A DNA stretch of 64,000 nucleotides. Source: Flavobacterium sp. ASV13 (lineage in GTDB: Bacteria > Bacteroidota > Bacteroidia > Flavobacteriales > Flavobacteriaceae). The translations under genes were made by a program, and so were the position numbers. Position 1 is the stretch's first letter; the number at the start of each line of letters is the position of its first letter. The notes under the pieces are model-generated. The model did no database searches. It saw only the letters and a program-made list of their open reading frames with translations, and was not told the origin of the DNA. Location: assembly GCF_000745775.1 (NCBI RefSeq), contig NZ_JQJY01000003.1:124001-188000 (forward strand), given 5' to 3'. Below, one piece after another: positions 15,890-24,783 of this stretch.

Positions 15890-15921
15890 ACTTCGTCCGT
15901 TCGGCTTTCAGCCTTGGGTCA
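15890..15921. repeat. Variant of the 27-nt micro-insert
   Basis: On the minus strand this reads ACCC, then AAGGCTGAAAGCC, then GAACGGACGAAG. Both ends match the 27-nt inserts at 13159-13185 and 41556-41582, but the core differs (GGCT-GAA-AGCC small hairpin instead of GAGCGATAGC). Confidence 0.55.
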
Positions 15922-15939
15922 GGTTAAATTGCGATTTAT

Positions 15940-16082
15940 TTACCACAAAGAGTGCTAAAATTTTTATCATTTGTTAACTTATAAACACAAAGTTCTCAAA
16001 GTTAAATCAATACAAAGCTTTGTGTGCTTTGTGTTTTCGCACTTTTGTTATAATAATATCATTATGTTTTTCGTGGTTTTAG
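15940..16082. repeat. Imperfect palindrome of ACAAAG/CTTTGT words
   Basis: ACCACAAAGAGTGC and CACAAAGTTCTCAAAGTT face GCTTTGTGTGCTTTGTGTTTTCGCACTTTTG and CGTGGT. It fills most of the 254-nt gap between mobA and the permease gene. No coding frame is visible. Confidence 0.55.
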
Positions 16083-16131
16083 ATTCATTATCTAATTATC
16101 TAAATGTCTAATTACCTCAATTTTCTCTTTT

Positions 16132-16878
16132 TTAAGGAAAAATCAACTTAACACTTGCCATCAAAATCACAGTTCCTAAAACCATTTTTAAAGTTCTATT
16201 CGAAAACTTTCCGCTTCCGTAAAATCCCCCTAACATTCCTCCCACTACTGCAATTGGAACCAAATAAAAACTTTCCATCGGAATTGCTTTTCCTGCTAAA
16301 AAGAATCCCAGCATTCCTGCAAATGAATTCACAAAAATGAATAAACTCGAAACCGCTGCCGATTCTTTTACTGAAGCCCATCCTAAAAACAATAAAATCG
16401 GGCTCAAAATTATTCCTCCGCCAATTCCAAGCATTCCTGATAATAAACCAATTGCAAAACCAATTAGTAATGCAAACGGAAGATTGATTTTTACTTCTTC
16501 TTTCTCTTTAAAATTAAAGATTCCGAACAATCTTAATGCCGCAAAAACTAGTACGATTCCCAAAACAATTTTATAAATCGCATTATCTAAAGTTATAAAA
16601 CCTCCGATAAATGCCGCCGGAATTGAGGCAATCGCAAACGGATAAAAAAGCTTTGGTTTGAAATAATTATTTCGATAATAAAATAAGAACGAAATACTCG
16701 AAACAAATAAATTCAGCAGCAATGCCGATGGTTTCATCACCGAAATCGGAAAAGCAAAAATGCTCATCAATGCCAAATATCCCGATGCTCCACCGTGCCC
16801 AACACTAGAATATAAAAATGCAATTATAATTAAGGCAAAACTGAATAATAATATGTTTTCGGAACTTAAAATGCTCAT
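16132..16878 (-). CDS. TauE/SafE (TSUP) family permease
   Basis: A 248-residue membrane protein with about eight hydrophobic segments and the two glycine-rich repeats of the TSUP family (SVGHGGASGYLALMSIFAFP near the start and GMLGIGGGIILSPILLFLG in the middle). Family members export sulfite or sulfoacetate or move other small organic or inorganic anions. Its place between mobA and moeA suggests a role with an anion linked to Moco or nitrate/nitrite metabolism, but this is context only. Confidence 0.85.
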   Translation of the reverse strand: MSILSSENILLFSFALIIIAFLYSSVGHGGASGYLALMSIFAFPISVMKPSALLLNLFVSSISFLFYYRNNYFKPKLFYPFAIASIPAAFIGGFITLDNAIYKIVLGIVLVFAALRLFGIFNFKEKEEVKINLPFALLIGFAIGLLSGMLGIGGGIILSPILLFLGWASVKESAAVSSLFIFVNSFAGMLGFFLAGKAIPMESFYLVPIAVVGGMLGGFYGSGKFSNRTLKMVLGTVILMASVKLIFP

Positions 16879-17013
16879 TTGGTATTTGTTTGTTTCAGGT
16901 TTAAAGTTTCAAGTTGACTTGGCTATATGTTTTTATTTATATACTGCTTTTCATCTTCAATAACTAAAATCTTTCTTCTTGGCTCTTTATTCTATTTTCT
17001 TAAAATCTAAAAT

Positions 17014-18186
17014 TTAGTCAATTGGCAATAATGTTACTAACTGACCTTTTTTATAATTCTCAATTTCTTCCGGAACGATTAATAAACTGTTTGCAACAGC
17101 AAATGTATTTAGCATTGCAGAGCTTTGTCCGTCTAAAACCGTTACGCTTGTTTCGTCGTATTTAGCTTTTAAAAACAATGTTTTTCCTGTGTTGTTCTTA
17201 ATTTCCGAATTTAATTTTCGAACTACTTTCGGCTTATGAATTTCCGAAAATCCTATTCTGTTTTTTACTGCTGGTGCTACATAAATGTAAAAATTAGTCA
17301 GTGACGAAGCCGGGTTTCCCGGAAGTGCAAAAACTAAAGTTTCATTTTTAGAACCAAAAAACATTGGTTTTCCTGGTTTCTGATTGATTTTATAGAAAAG
17401 CTCTTTTACGTCGTTTTGCAATAATGCTTCTTTTACAAAATCATAATCCCCAACTGAAATACCGCCCGAAATAAGAACAATATCGTATTTATTTAAAATG
17501 CTTTTCAGCGCTTTTTTTGTTGCTTTCAGATTGTCTTTTACTCTGTAAACTTTCGTTTTTTCAATTCCGATTGTTTGAAGTCCCGCTTCAAGCATAACCG
17601 AATTGCTTTCGTAAATTTTACCTTTTTTTAATTTCTTTCCTGGCTGTACTAATTCGTTTCCAGTCACTAAAATCGCAACTTTCGGTTTCTTATAAACCTC
17701 AACTTCTGTGATTCCTAAGCATGCTAAAAAACCAATTGCAGCAGGTGTAATCAAAGCATTGGCTTCAAAAACGACATCATCTTTAGCTATTTGTTCTCCT
17801 TTTGGACGCACATTAGAAAATTTTTGAGGCATTTCAGCAATCAAAATTGAATTGCTGTTTGCCATTACATGCTCCTGCATCACTACTGTATCGGCATCAT
17901 CAGGAACGTGAGCGCCTGTGAATATTCGAACAGCTTCGGTCGATTTTAATTTTATATTTGAATGATCTCCGGCTTGCGAAATCCCAACAACGTCATATTG
18001 ATGTCGAATACTGTGTGCAAACGCATATCCATCCATCGCTGATTGGCGAAATGGAGGCATATTGATTGGCGAAATCACTTTTTCTGCTAAAACATATCCT
18101 AAAGCTTTACTTACTGAAATATGTTTGGTTGGCATTTTAGTACTATTTGCTTCAATAATCGCTATGGCTTCTTCAACTTTAATCAT
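17014..18186 (-). CDS. moeA: Molybdopterin molybdenumtransferase MoeA
   Basis: A 390-residue MoeA, which inserts molybdate into adenylated molybdopterin. Motifs seen are MPPFRQSAMDGYA, FTGAHVPDDADTVVMQE, VTGNELVQPGKKL, SGGISVGDYDFVKE and FALPGNPASSLTNFY. It probably begins the leftward Moco block. A perfect CRP/FNR-type dyad and a larger inverted repeat lie 23-58 nt upstream of its ATG, so it may share regulation with the nitrate genes. Confidence 0.93.
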   Translation of the reverse strand: MIKVEEAIAIIEANSTKMPTKHISVSKALGYVLAEKVISPINMPPFRQSAMDGYAFAHSIRHQYDVVGISQAGDHSNIKLKSTEAVRIFTGAHVPDDADTVVMQEHVMANSNSILIAEMPQKFSNVRPKGEQIAKDDVVFEANALITPAAIGFLACLGITEVEVYKKPKVAILVTGNELVQPGKKLKKGKIYESNSVMLEAGLQTIGIEKTKVYRVKDNLKATKKALKSILNKYDIVLISGGISVGDYDFVKEALLQNDVKELFYKINQKPGKPMFFGSKNETLVFALPGNPASSLTNFYIYVAPAVKNRIGFSEIHKPKVVRKLNSEIKNNTGKTLFLKAKYDETSVTVLDGQSSAMLNTFAVANSLLIVPEEIENYKKGQLVTLLPID

Positions 18187-18208
18187 TACCGGTATATATT
18201 TAAAAGCA

Positions 18209-18244
18209 AAAAATACTTATTACAAATATAAGTATTTTTACTTA
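18209..18244 (-). promoter_or_regulatory. Nested inverted repeats upstream of moeA
   Basis: AAAAATACTTAT (18209-18220) and ATAAGTATTTTT (18228-18239) are perfect 12-bp arms with a 7-nt spacer. Overlapping it, TAAGTA-TTTT-TACTTA (18229-18244) is a perfect dyad with CRP/FNR spacing. CAAATATA at 18223-18230 reads TATATTTG on the minus strand, a perfect -7 element, so the dyad overlaps the promoter core. The rest of the gap to 18353 is AT-rich and empty. Confidence 0.55.
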
Positions 18245-18353
18245 GTTAAGATCATTAAATATCTTAATTCCTTAAAAAATATAAATTTAGCGCATTTAAT
18301 GTAAATAGATTCATAAAAAACCAAAATAGCTTTTTGAAATTAAGAATTTCATT

Positions 18354-18602
18354 TTATTTATTCCTAAAATTTCCTTTAGGAAGATAATAAAGCCAAGCAA
18401 AACCAATTAAAAATAAGATGGAAGAAGCTATAAAAGCTGGAATTAAAATTTCTTTATTATTGTCTAATGCATTATTCAAAGAGGCATACAAAAGCCAAAT
18501 CTGAATGCTTACATTTAGAATTAAAATAAATATAAGTGTAGAAAGGATATTATTAAGTTTATTAGGGTTTGCACGGTTCTGGCTTCTTCTAAAAGTACTC
18601 AT
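18354..18602 (-). CDS. Small two-helix membrane protein
   Basis: An 82-residue protein with two hydrophobic segments (about residues 20-41 and 54-75), a basic N-terminus (MSTFRRSQNRANPNK) and a basic C-terminus. It is the last gene of the molybdoenzyme-ferredoxin-Rieske series, 15 nt after the Rieske gene. I recognise no family with certainty. Its place suggests an accessory or anchoring subunit of the membrane complex. Confidence 0.65.
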   Translation of the reverse strand: MSTFRRSQNRANPNKLNNILSTLIFILILNVSIQIWLLYASLNNALDNNKEILIPAFIASSILFLIGFAWLYYLPKGNFRNK

Positions 18603-18617
18603 GATTCAAAATTTAAA

Positions 18618-19130
18618 TTAGCTTTCTTTTTTTTCGATTAGTGCTTTTACAAAAACAGCATTTTCTTTAAAAACAACTTCCAATTGCGGCAATGCTCTTG
18701 GCGGAGGCCCAGCAATTACATCACCTGTCATAGCATCAAAAGAACCTTCATGGCAAGGACAATGTATAATTCCGGTTCCGGGTTTATAAAAAACAGAGCA
18801 AGAAAGATGCGTACATTTTTGCTCATAAGCTCTAAATTCTCCATTTTCCAGGTGAACTAAAATATAGGGAATTGAACTTCCTTCAATCACAAATCCTCTT
18901 GTTCCTCCCACGGGAACATCTTCTTTATTGCAGATAAAATGTTCGCCTTGTACTTCTTCTTTTGGTAAAAAAAGTGCTTTTGCAGTAACAAAACCGGTTC
19001 CTACCATTAATCCGCCGGAAACAAAAGTTAGGAATTTAGCAAAATCGCGTCGGCTGACTTGAGTTGATTCTTGTTTTTTTATTGGAAAATCTTTTTTCCA
19101 GTTTTCATTTAAATTATCTTCTTTAGACAT
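18618..19130 (-). CDS. Tat-exported Rieske [2Fe-2S] protein
   Basis: A 170-residue protein. Residues about 26-31 (SRRDFAKF) begin a twin-arginine signal followed by a hydrophobic helix (LTFVSGGLMVGTGFV), which probably stays as a membrane anchor, placing the cluster outside the inner membrane. The cluster motifs are CTHLSC and CPCHEGSFD, including the extra Cys pair that forms the disulfide in cytochrome bc1/b6f Rieske proteins. With the cytochrome b-like protein at 22092 it could take electrons from quinol. It lies 10 nt after the ferredoxin gene. Confidence 0.88.
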   Translation of the reverse strand: MSKEDNLNENWKKDFPIKKQESTQVSRRDFAKFLTFVSGGLMVGTGFVTAKALFLPKEEVQGEHFICNKEDVPVGGTRGFVIEGSSIPYILVHLENGEFRAYEQKCTHLSCSVFYKPGTGIIHCPCHEGSFDAMTGDVIAGPPPRALPQLEVVFKENAVFVKALIEKKES

Positions 19131-19140
19131 GACTTGTCAT

Positions 19141-19710
19141 TTAATAAATTCGTAATTCTGTACTGCCTTTTGGCATCATAATATTGACCTTTGTCGTCAC
19201 TTTTTCGTTTCCGAAAATAAAATTATTGACTGGCGAACTGTTTGGTCTCATTTCTTCTATTTGTTCTCTGGTACCGTAAAACAATGCACCGCTCGGGCAA
19301 ACTGTTGCACACATTGGTTTTTTACCCACGCTTGTTCTGTCATAACACATCGTGCATTTCATCATCAAATCGTATTCTTCGACTTTTTTAGGCACTCCAA
19401 AAGGACAAGCCATAACGCAGTTCGAACACCCAATACATCTTTCTGTACTTGCTGTATGTACAACGCCAAATTCATCTTGCGAAATTGCATCTGCCGGACA
19501 AACATTAGCACAAACCGGATCTTCGCAATGCATACAAACCTGAACTGTTGTCTGGATTGTTGAAGCACGATCTACATAATTTACGCTTATTAAGGTTTGT
19601 TGACCATTGGTTTCACATTCTGCGCAAGCCATTTCGCAGGCTTTGCAGCCAATGCAGCGCTGCATGTCTACAAAAAATTCTTCGTTGGTATTAAAATTCG
19701 TTAAATTCAT
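19141..19710 (-). CDS. Four-cluster 4Fe-4S ferredoxin-type electron transfer subunit
   Basis: A 189-residue NrfC/HybA-like protein with four cysteine groups: [35 protein letters not shown] and [20 protein letters not shown]. Proteins of this type form the beta subunit that links a molybdopterin catalytic subunit to a membrane subunit. No signal peptide is present, so like the catalytic subunit encoded 19 nt upstream it should be cytoplasmic. Confidence 0.9.
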   Translation of the reverse strand: MNLTNFNTNEEFFVDMQRCIGCKACEMACAECETNGQQTLISVNYVDRASTIQTTVQVCMHCEDPVCANVCPADAISQDEFGVVHTASTERCIGCSNCVMACPFGVPKKVEEYDLMMKCTMCYDRTSVGKKPMCATVCPSGALFYGTREQIEEMRPNSSPVNNFIFGNEKVTTKVNIMMPKGSTELRIY

Positions 19711-19729
19711 ACAATTTCATTTTTATAGA

Positions 19730-21946
19730 TTAAACACTTGCATAAGCTTCAGATTCTTTCGCTGGCGGAGCAATTGTTCCTTGCGGAAATAATTGACAGG
19801 CGCAAACTTTAAACTCTGGAATTTTAGAAATTGGATCTAAAGTTCCCGGTGTTAATTGATTCGCCGATTTATGTCCCGGCCAGTGGTATGGAATAAAAAC
19901 TGTATCTTTTCTAATGGTTTCTACAATATTGGCAGGAAAAACTCCTTCGCCTCTTCTGGTAACGACTCTAACCAATTCACGCTGTTTGATATTATAATGT
20001 ACTGCCATTTCTGGATGGATTTCTACCATTGGTTCCGGAAACTGATCTACTAATTTTCCTATTCTTCGGGTTTGTGTGCCGCTTAAATATTGCGAAACAA
20101 CGCGTCCTGTTGTCAATGTTATTGGATATTCTTCATCTGTAACTTCTCCCGGAAGTTTATATGGTGCAGGATTAAAATGCGCTTTTCCGTCTGGAGTTTT
20201 AAATTTTCTATCTTCCCAAAGTCTTGGTGTTCCCGGATGATCTTCTGTTGGACATGGCCAGAAAACGCCCATATTATCTTCAACTTTTTTATAAGTAATT
20301 CCGAAATAATCTGCCGTTCCGCCTTTTGAAGCGACACGCAATTCGTTGAAAATTTCTTCACTATTTTCATAAGTGAATTTATCTTCTTCGCCTAATCTTT
20401 TCGCAATTTCAAGTAAAATTGAAGTATCGGTTCTGGCTTCTCCCGGAGGCGTAACGGCTTGTCTGATTCTAATTACTCTTCCTTCTGCAGAAGTTGTTGT
20501 CCCTTCTTCTTCTTCCTGTAAAGAACCTGCCAAAACAATATCAGCATGACGTGCTGTTTCATTCAAAAAGAAATCAATACAAACGTAAAACTCTAATTTT
20601 TCAAGAGCAGAACGCACATAATTATTGTTTGGAAGGGATACCAACGGATTAAAACAAATGGAAATTAATCCTTTGATTTCATCTCTATGAATCGCTTCAA
20701 TTATTTCATAAGCTGTAAGTCCTTTTCCTGGTAAATCTTTTTCATCGATTCCCCAAACCTCTGAAATGTATTTTCTGTGTTCCGGATTTTCAATATCTCT
20801 GTTTCCCGGCAATTGATCGCATTTGTGTCCGTGTTCTCTTCCGCCTTGGCCATTTCCTTGTCCGGTAATAGTTCCATAACCGCAATAAGGTCTGCCGATT
20901 CTTCCTGTTGCTAAAACGAGGTTAATACATCCTAAAACATTATCAACGCCTTTTGAATGGTGTTCAATTCCTCTTGCGTGCAGTAAAAAACTTGTTTTTG
21001 CTTTTCCCCATAATTCGGCTGCCGCTTTTATTTTTTCTTTGTCAATTCCGGTAACTTCTTCTGCCCATTCTAAAGTATACTCTTTTACAGCGTCGATCGT
21101 TTCCTGAAATCCTGAAGTATAATTATCAATAAAATCATGATCTAACATATCGTGATCAACCAAATATTTCAACATTGCGCCATATAAAGCCGAATCTGTT
21201 CCGGGCTTTACATCTAAGTGAATATCGGCAGTTCTTGCCAGCGGAATCATCCTTGGGTCAATTACAATTAATTTTGCTCCGCGATCTCTGGCTTTCCAAA
21301 TCCAATGCGTCAAGGTTGGAAAAGTCTCACTGATGTTTGCTCCAGTCACAATAATAACTTCAGCATATTCTAAATCAGAATAATTGTTTGAAGCACGATC
21401 TAAACCAAATGCCTTTTTATTTCCAGCTCCGGCGCTTACCATGCAAAGTCTGCCGTTATAATCCAGATTTCTTGTTTTTAAAGCAACTCGGGCAAATTTT
21501 CCAACTAAATAACTTTTCTCATTTGTCAATGAAACTCCGGATAACATTGAGAATGCATGTTTTCCGTATTTTTCCTGAATTCTTTTTATTTCAGAAACCG
21601 TTTTGTCCATCGCATCATCCCAGGAAATTTTTTCAAAACCTTTTCCTTCTACTCTTTGTATTGGATGCAAAAGTCGATCGGGGTGATTATTTTGTAAATA
21701 ACGCTGAACACCTTTTGGACACAAACGACCTTCATTAAAAGGGAATTCCATCCAAGGTTCAAAACCAACTACTTTATTTTCTTTTACTAATAACTGAATT
21801 CCGCATTGCATTCCGCAAAAACAGCAGTGCGTTTTTACAACGTCATCCGGTTCGTCTCTTCCATTATAGCCATCTACTGGAGCGTAGTTTAAATGTGGTC
21901 CAAAGTCATCTATTATTTTCTCTATTGATACTGGTAGTTTTGCCAT
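19730..21946 (-). CDS. Cytoplasmic molybdopterin oxidoreductase (nitrate reductase-like catalytic subunit)
   Basis: A 738-residue bis-MGD enzyme. The [4Fe-4S] site is C41-x2-C44-x3-C48-x27-C76 and the Mo ligand is Cys168 in [10 protein letters not shown], as in the NapA/NasA/FdhF branch and unlike the Asp of NarG. A 40-residue extension precedes the cluster, with no Tat signal, so it acts in the cytoplasm. Other Moco-binding strings are [30 protein letters not shown] and [17 protein letters not shown]. Neighbouring NarK transporters make nitrate the best guess for the substrate, but a formate or other oxyanion activity cannot be excluded. It is distinct from the fused enzyme at 4414. Confidence 0.85.
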   Translation of the reverse strand: MAKLPVSIEKIIDDFGPHLNYAPVDGYNGRDEPDDVVKTHCCFCGMQCGIQLLVKENKVVGFEPWMEFPFNEGRLCPKGVQRYLQNNHPDRLLHPIQRVEGKGFEKISWDDAMDKTVSEIKRIQEKYGKHAFSMLSGVSLTNEKSYLVGKFARVALKTRNLDYNGRLCMVSAGAGNKKAFGLDRASNNYSDLEYAEVIIVTGANISETFPTLTHWIWKARDRGAKLIVIDPRMIPLARTADIHLDVKPGTDSALYGAMLKYLVDHDMLDHDFIDNYTSGFQETIDAVKEYTLEWAEEVTGIDKEKIKAAAELWGKAKTSFLLHARGIEHHSKGVDNVLGCINLVLATGRIGRPYCGYGTITGQGNGQGGREHGHKCDQLPGNRDIENPEHRKYISEVWGIDEKDLPGKGLTAYEIIEAIHRDEIKGLISICFNPLVSLPNNNYVRSALEKLEFYVCIDFFLNETARHADIVLAGSLQEEEEGTTTSAEGRVIRIRQAVTPPGEARTDTSILLEIAKRLGEEDKFTYENSEEIFNELRVASKGGTADYFGITYKKVEDNMGVFWPCPTEDHPGTPRLWEDRKFKTPDGKAHFNPAPYKLPGEVTDEEYPITLTTGRVVSQYLSGTQTRRIGKLVDQFPEPMVEIHPEMAVHYNIKQRELVRVVTRRGEGVFPANIVETIRKDTVFIPYHWPGHKSANQLTPGTLDPISKIPEFKVCACQLFPQGTIAPPAKESEAYASV

Positions 21947-21961
21947 GCTTTTTTTGTTTGT

Positions 21962-22086
21962 TTTGTTTCAAGTTTCAGGTTTCAGGTTCTGTGCGGAACT
22001 TGAAAACTTAAATTTGAACCTTTTATAAATTTTGTCTTCAGGTTACATGTTCAGTACGAAACTTGAAACTTTAAACCTGAAACTTT
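21962..22086. repeat. GTTTCAAGTTTCAGG-word repeat
   Basis: Two sets of repeated words (GTTTCAAGTTTCAGGTTTCAGG, then GAAACTTGAAACTTTAAACCTG) form imperfect inverted repeats in the 145-nt gap between the molybdoenzyme and the cytochrome b-like gene. The same words occur at 7934-7995. Confidence 0.6.
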
Positions 22087-22091
22087 TTAAA

Positions 22092-23141
22092 TTATCCAAA
22101 TAAATTTCCGCCTTCTAATCTGGCTTTTAAATGTGCTTGTGCTAAGCGTGATCTTTTTCCTTCTGGGCTTAAATCAAGATGAGAAGTTCCATCTTCGTGG
22201 GTAAAATCAAAACCTAATTGTTTGGTTACAATTTTTAAATCGTCAATATGAAGTTTTGTAGCGAATTCTTCTCCGGTATGCGGACAAACCGCCATTCCTT
22301 TTTTAATTCCTTCTTGTTTGTAAATATGTGCTCCAATTTGTGCCGGACGCTGAATGATGTGAAAGAATTTTCCAAAGGGAATCCAAAGCAAAAACATAAT
22401 TACTGTTACACAATGAATTACAGCAAGGAAATCATATGCGAAACCCTTCATGAATTGATACGAATAAGTCAAACACAATCCTGTAACTGAAATCGCTATT
22501 AATAAAATAAGTGGCAATAAATCGCCTTCAAAAGTTTGGGTTGCAATTAATCCCGGATTGGTTAATCTTCTTCTTAAATAATAAACAGATCCAATAATTA
22601 CAAGCCATGAAGACCAATTTAACGCATGAAATATTAAGAAAGCCAAAAATGAATTTATTTGAAAATCCATCATTTTGAATCCGAAGAAATGTGCTTCGTA
22701 AATTGAAATGGAATTAGGTGCCAATGTAAAGTGAATCCATCCAAACGTAAGTGGAATTGTAATTGCAAAAGCTGATAAACATCCTATAGCAATGCAAAAA
22801 TGGGCAAACCAGCGCCATTTGCTTCTCGGATAAATAAATCTTTGAACTAAAATATTCTGTACTGATTCTTTTCCCAAAAACCATAAATGTGAAAACACTT
22901 TTCCAGTAAACAGGAATTTTAGACTTCTTTTAAAATACATCCAGGTTGGAGGTCTTTGTAGCCAAACGGTGTATCGATAAACGATTCCAAAGAATGCAAA
23001 TACAGTTCCGAAGAGGTACGTTACGAGAGCAGCATCAAAATTTTGCAATTGTCTTGAGCCGTAGAACACGAGTACAATAGTAAGTATTGAAACTAGTGTA
23101 GCAACAAGTAAAGCTTTGGTATTAAACGTTTTATTTTTCAT
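22092..23141 (-). CDS. Multi-helix cytochrome b/NarI-like membrane protein
   Basis: A 349-residue protein with about seven hydrophobic segments and several His residues near or inside helices (WFAHFCIAIG, FLIFHALNWSSW, LAVIHCVTVIMF, GKFFHIIQRP), fitting a di-heme quinol-oxidising subunit resembling NarI. The last 90 residues are soluble and contain CPHTGEEF. It lies between the NarK transporter and the molybdoenzyme in the same direction, so it is the likely membrane partner of that enzyme. Similarity to NarI is by layout, not close identity. Confidence 0.65.
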   Translation of the reverse strand: MKNKTFNTKALLVATLVSILTIVLVFYGSRQLQNFDAALVTYLFGTVFAFFGIVYRYTVWLQRPPTWMYFKRSLKFLFTGKVFSHLWFLGKESVQNILVQRFIYPRSKWRWFAHFCIAIGCLSAFAITIPLTFGWIHFTLAPNSISIYEAHFFGFKMMDFQINSFLAFLIFHALNWSSWLVIIGSVYYLRRRLTNPGLIATQTFEGDLLPLILLIAISVTGLCLTYSYQFMKGFAYDFLAVIHCVTVIMFLLWIPFGKFFHIIQRPAQIGAHIYKQEGIKKGMAVCPHTGEEFATKLHIDDLKIVTKQLGFDFTHEDGTSHLDLSPEGKRSRLAQAHLKARLEGGNLFG

Positions 23142-23171
23142 CCTTAATTTTTTATTTTAATGATTACTTCT

Positions 23172-24764
23172 TTAACTTGGTTTCTCGCAATTCTTACGAT
23201 TGTAAAACCACCAATTGATACCTGTAGCTAATATAGTGAAAAAAGAAACACCAATAAAGAATTGATTTACAGTACCATTAGCAGAAATATTATTACCTAT
23301 TAATTTAGAAAAGATAAAAGGACCAAATGCAGCTATTGCAGCAGTCCAACCAATAACTCCGGCTGCCTGACGTGGATTTTCTTTAAAAATGATTGGATAT
23401 TGTCTAAAAGTACCGGCATTTCCAATTCCGGTGAAAAAGAACATTCCTAATATTACAGTCACAAAAAGCGGAAACTGGTCCATACTTGTTGGTGCAACTA
23501 ATCCCTGAGTTACTAAAATTACTGCTCCAGCCAAAATTCCTAAACCTGTTATAGTTGTTAATATGGCACCTCCTACTTTATCTGCAACAAAACCAAAAGC
23601 AATTCGGCTGGCAGAACCTATTAATGGACCATAAAAAGCATACACTAAAGGATCTGGCGCATTTGGAAAATCTCCGTATAAAAATTTAATCATTAATGGA
23701 AAAGCAGCTGACAATCCTGCAAAAGTTCCGAAAGTCATTACGTAAGTAATTGTGCAATACCAAGTATGTTTGTTTGAGAAAATATCCAATTGCTCTTTTA
23801 CTGAAGCTTTCATTGGAATACTTCTTAAATAAAACCAGCTCACAAATGCCATAATTATTAGAAAAGGTGCATACCAAAATGCTGCAGATTGCAAATAAAT
23901 TGGTTTGTTTTTTACCGCTGTATTTTCGGCGCTAATGTTGTTTATTATTTTCTCAGCCAATTTGGGATTTGCATTTGCAATCGCTTTTGCTTTTGCCTTA
24001 ACAGGAAGTGAAACAAAAACAGTTGCATTATCATGAGAGTTCACGGCCGTACTCACAGAGTCAACAATATTTTTCTTTACGTTAGATAAAATTTTTGTTT
24101 GAACTTCTGAATCAAGAGCAGCAAAAACTTCTTTTTGTTTTTCTATTGATGAGTTTTGAAAAACCGTTAACGTTTCTTTCGGATCGATACTTGTAAAAAC
24201 GGTTGAAGCTCCAAAAATTCCAACACTAATTACCAATGGCGTAACAAATTGCGCTATTGAAACACCAAAATTTCCAATTCCTGCCTGAATTCCTAATGCA
24301 GTTCCTTTTAATCTCTGAGGAAAAAATAAACTTGTACTTGGCATATAAGAAGAAAAATCTCCACCGCCAAAACCAGTTGTAAAAGCCAAAACTGCAAAAA
24401 CCCAGAAAGGCGTATTTACATTCATAATCGCAAAACCAATTCCGATTACGGGAATTAATTTAATTGCTGTCGCCAAAGAAATAATATGTCGCGTTCCAAA
24501 AATTGGAAGCAGAAATGTGTGAATAATTCGCAATAATCCGGCAGCTAATCCGGGAATTGCGGTTAACCAAAAAAGCTGATCTTTTGAAAAATTAAATCCT
24601 AATCCGGGTAATTTTACTGCTATAACACTCATCATAAACCAAGAGGCAAATGATAACACTAATGTAATTGTTGTAATTGTTAAAGTCCTCCATGCAATTT
24701 TACTTCCGCCAGCATTCCAATACGCTTCATCTTCGGGGTTCCATTTGTCTAACCAAGTTTTCAT
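23172..24764 (-). CDS. NarK-type nitrate/nitrite transporter with a periplasmic insert
   Basis: A 530-residue MFS protein of the nitrate/nitrite porter group. The two nitrate signatures are GGGDFSSYMPSTSLFFP (about residues 133-149) and GIGNAGTFRQYPIIF. It carries about 100 extra residues (about 190-292, low-complexity and helical, VSLPVKAKAKAIANANPK) between membrane segments 5 and 6, predicted to face the periplasm. Other NarK proteins have a short loop there. It lies 30 nt upstream of the cytochrome b-like gene. Confidence 0.88.
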   Translation of the reverse strand: MKTWLDKWNPEDEAYWNAGGSKIAWRTLTITTITLVLSFASWFMMSVIAVKLPGLGFNFSKDQLFWLTAIPGLAAGLLRIIHTFLLPIFGTRHIISLATAIKLIPVIGIGFAIMNVNTPFWVFAVLAFTTGFGGGDFSSYMPSTSLFFPQRLKGTALGIQAGIGNFGVSIAQFVTPLVISVGIFGASTVFTSIDPKETLTVFQNSSIEKQKEVFAALDSEVQTKILSNVKKNIVDSVSTAVNSHDNATVFVSLPVKAKAKAIANANPKLAEKIINNISAENTAVKNKPIYLQSAAFWYAPFLIIMAFVSWFYLRSIPMKASVKEQLDIFSNKHTWYCTITYVMTFGTFAGLSAAFPLMIKFLYGDFPNAPDPLVYAFYGPLIGSASRIAFGFVADKVGGAILTTITGLGILAGAVILVTQGLVAPTSMDQFPLFVTVILGMFFFTGIGNAGTFRQYPIIFKENPRQAAGVIGWTAAIAAFGPFIFSKLIGNNISANGTVNQFFIGVSFFTILATGINWWFYNRKNCEKPS

Positions 24765-24783
24765 TTCTATTTTAATTTAATTT

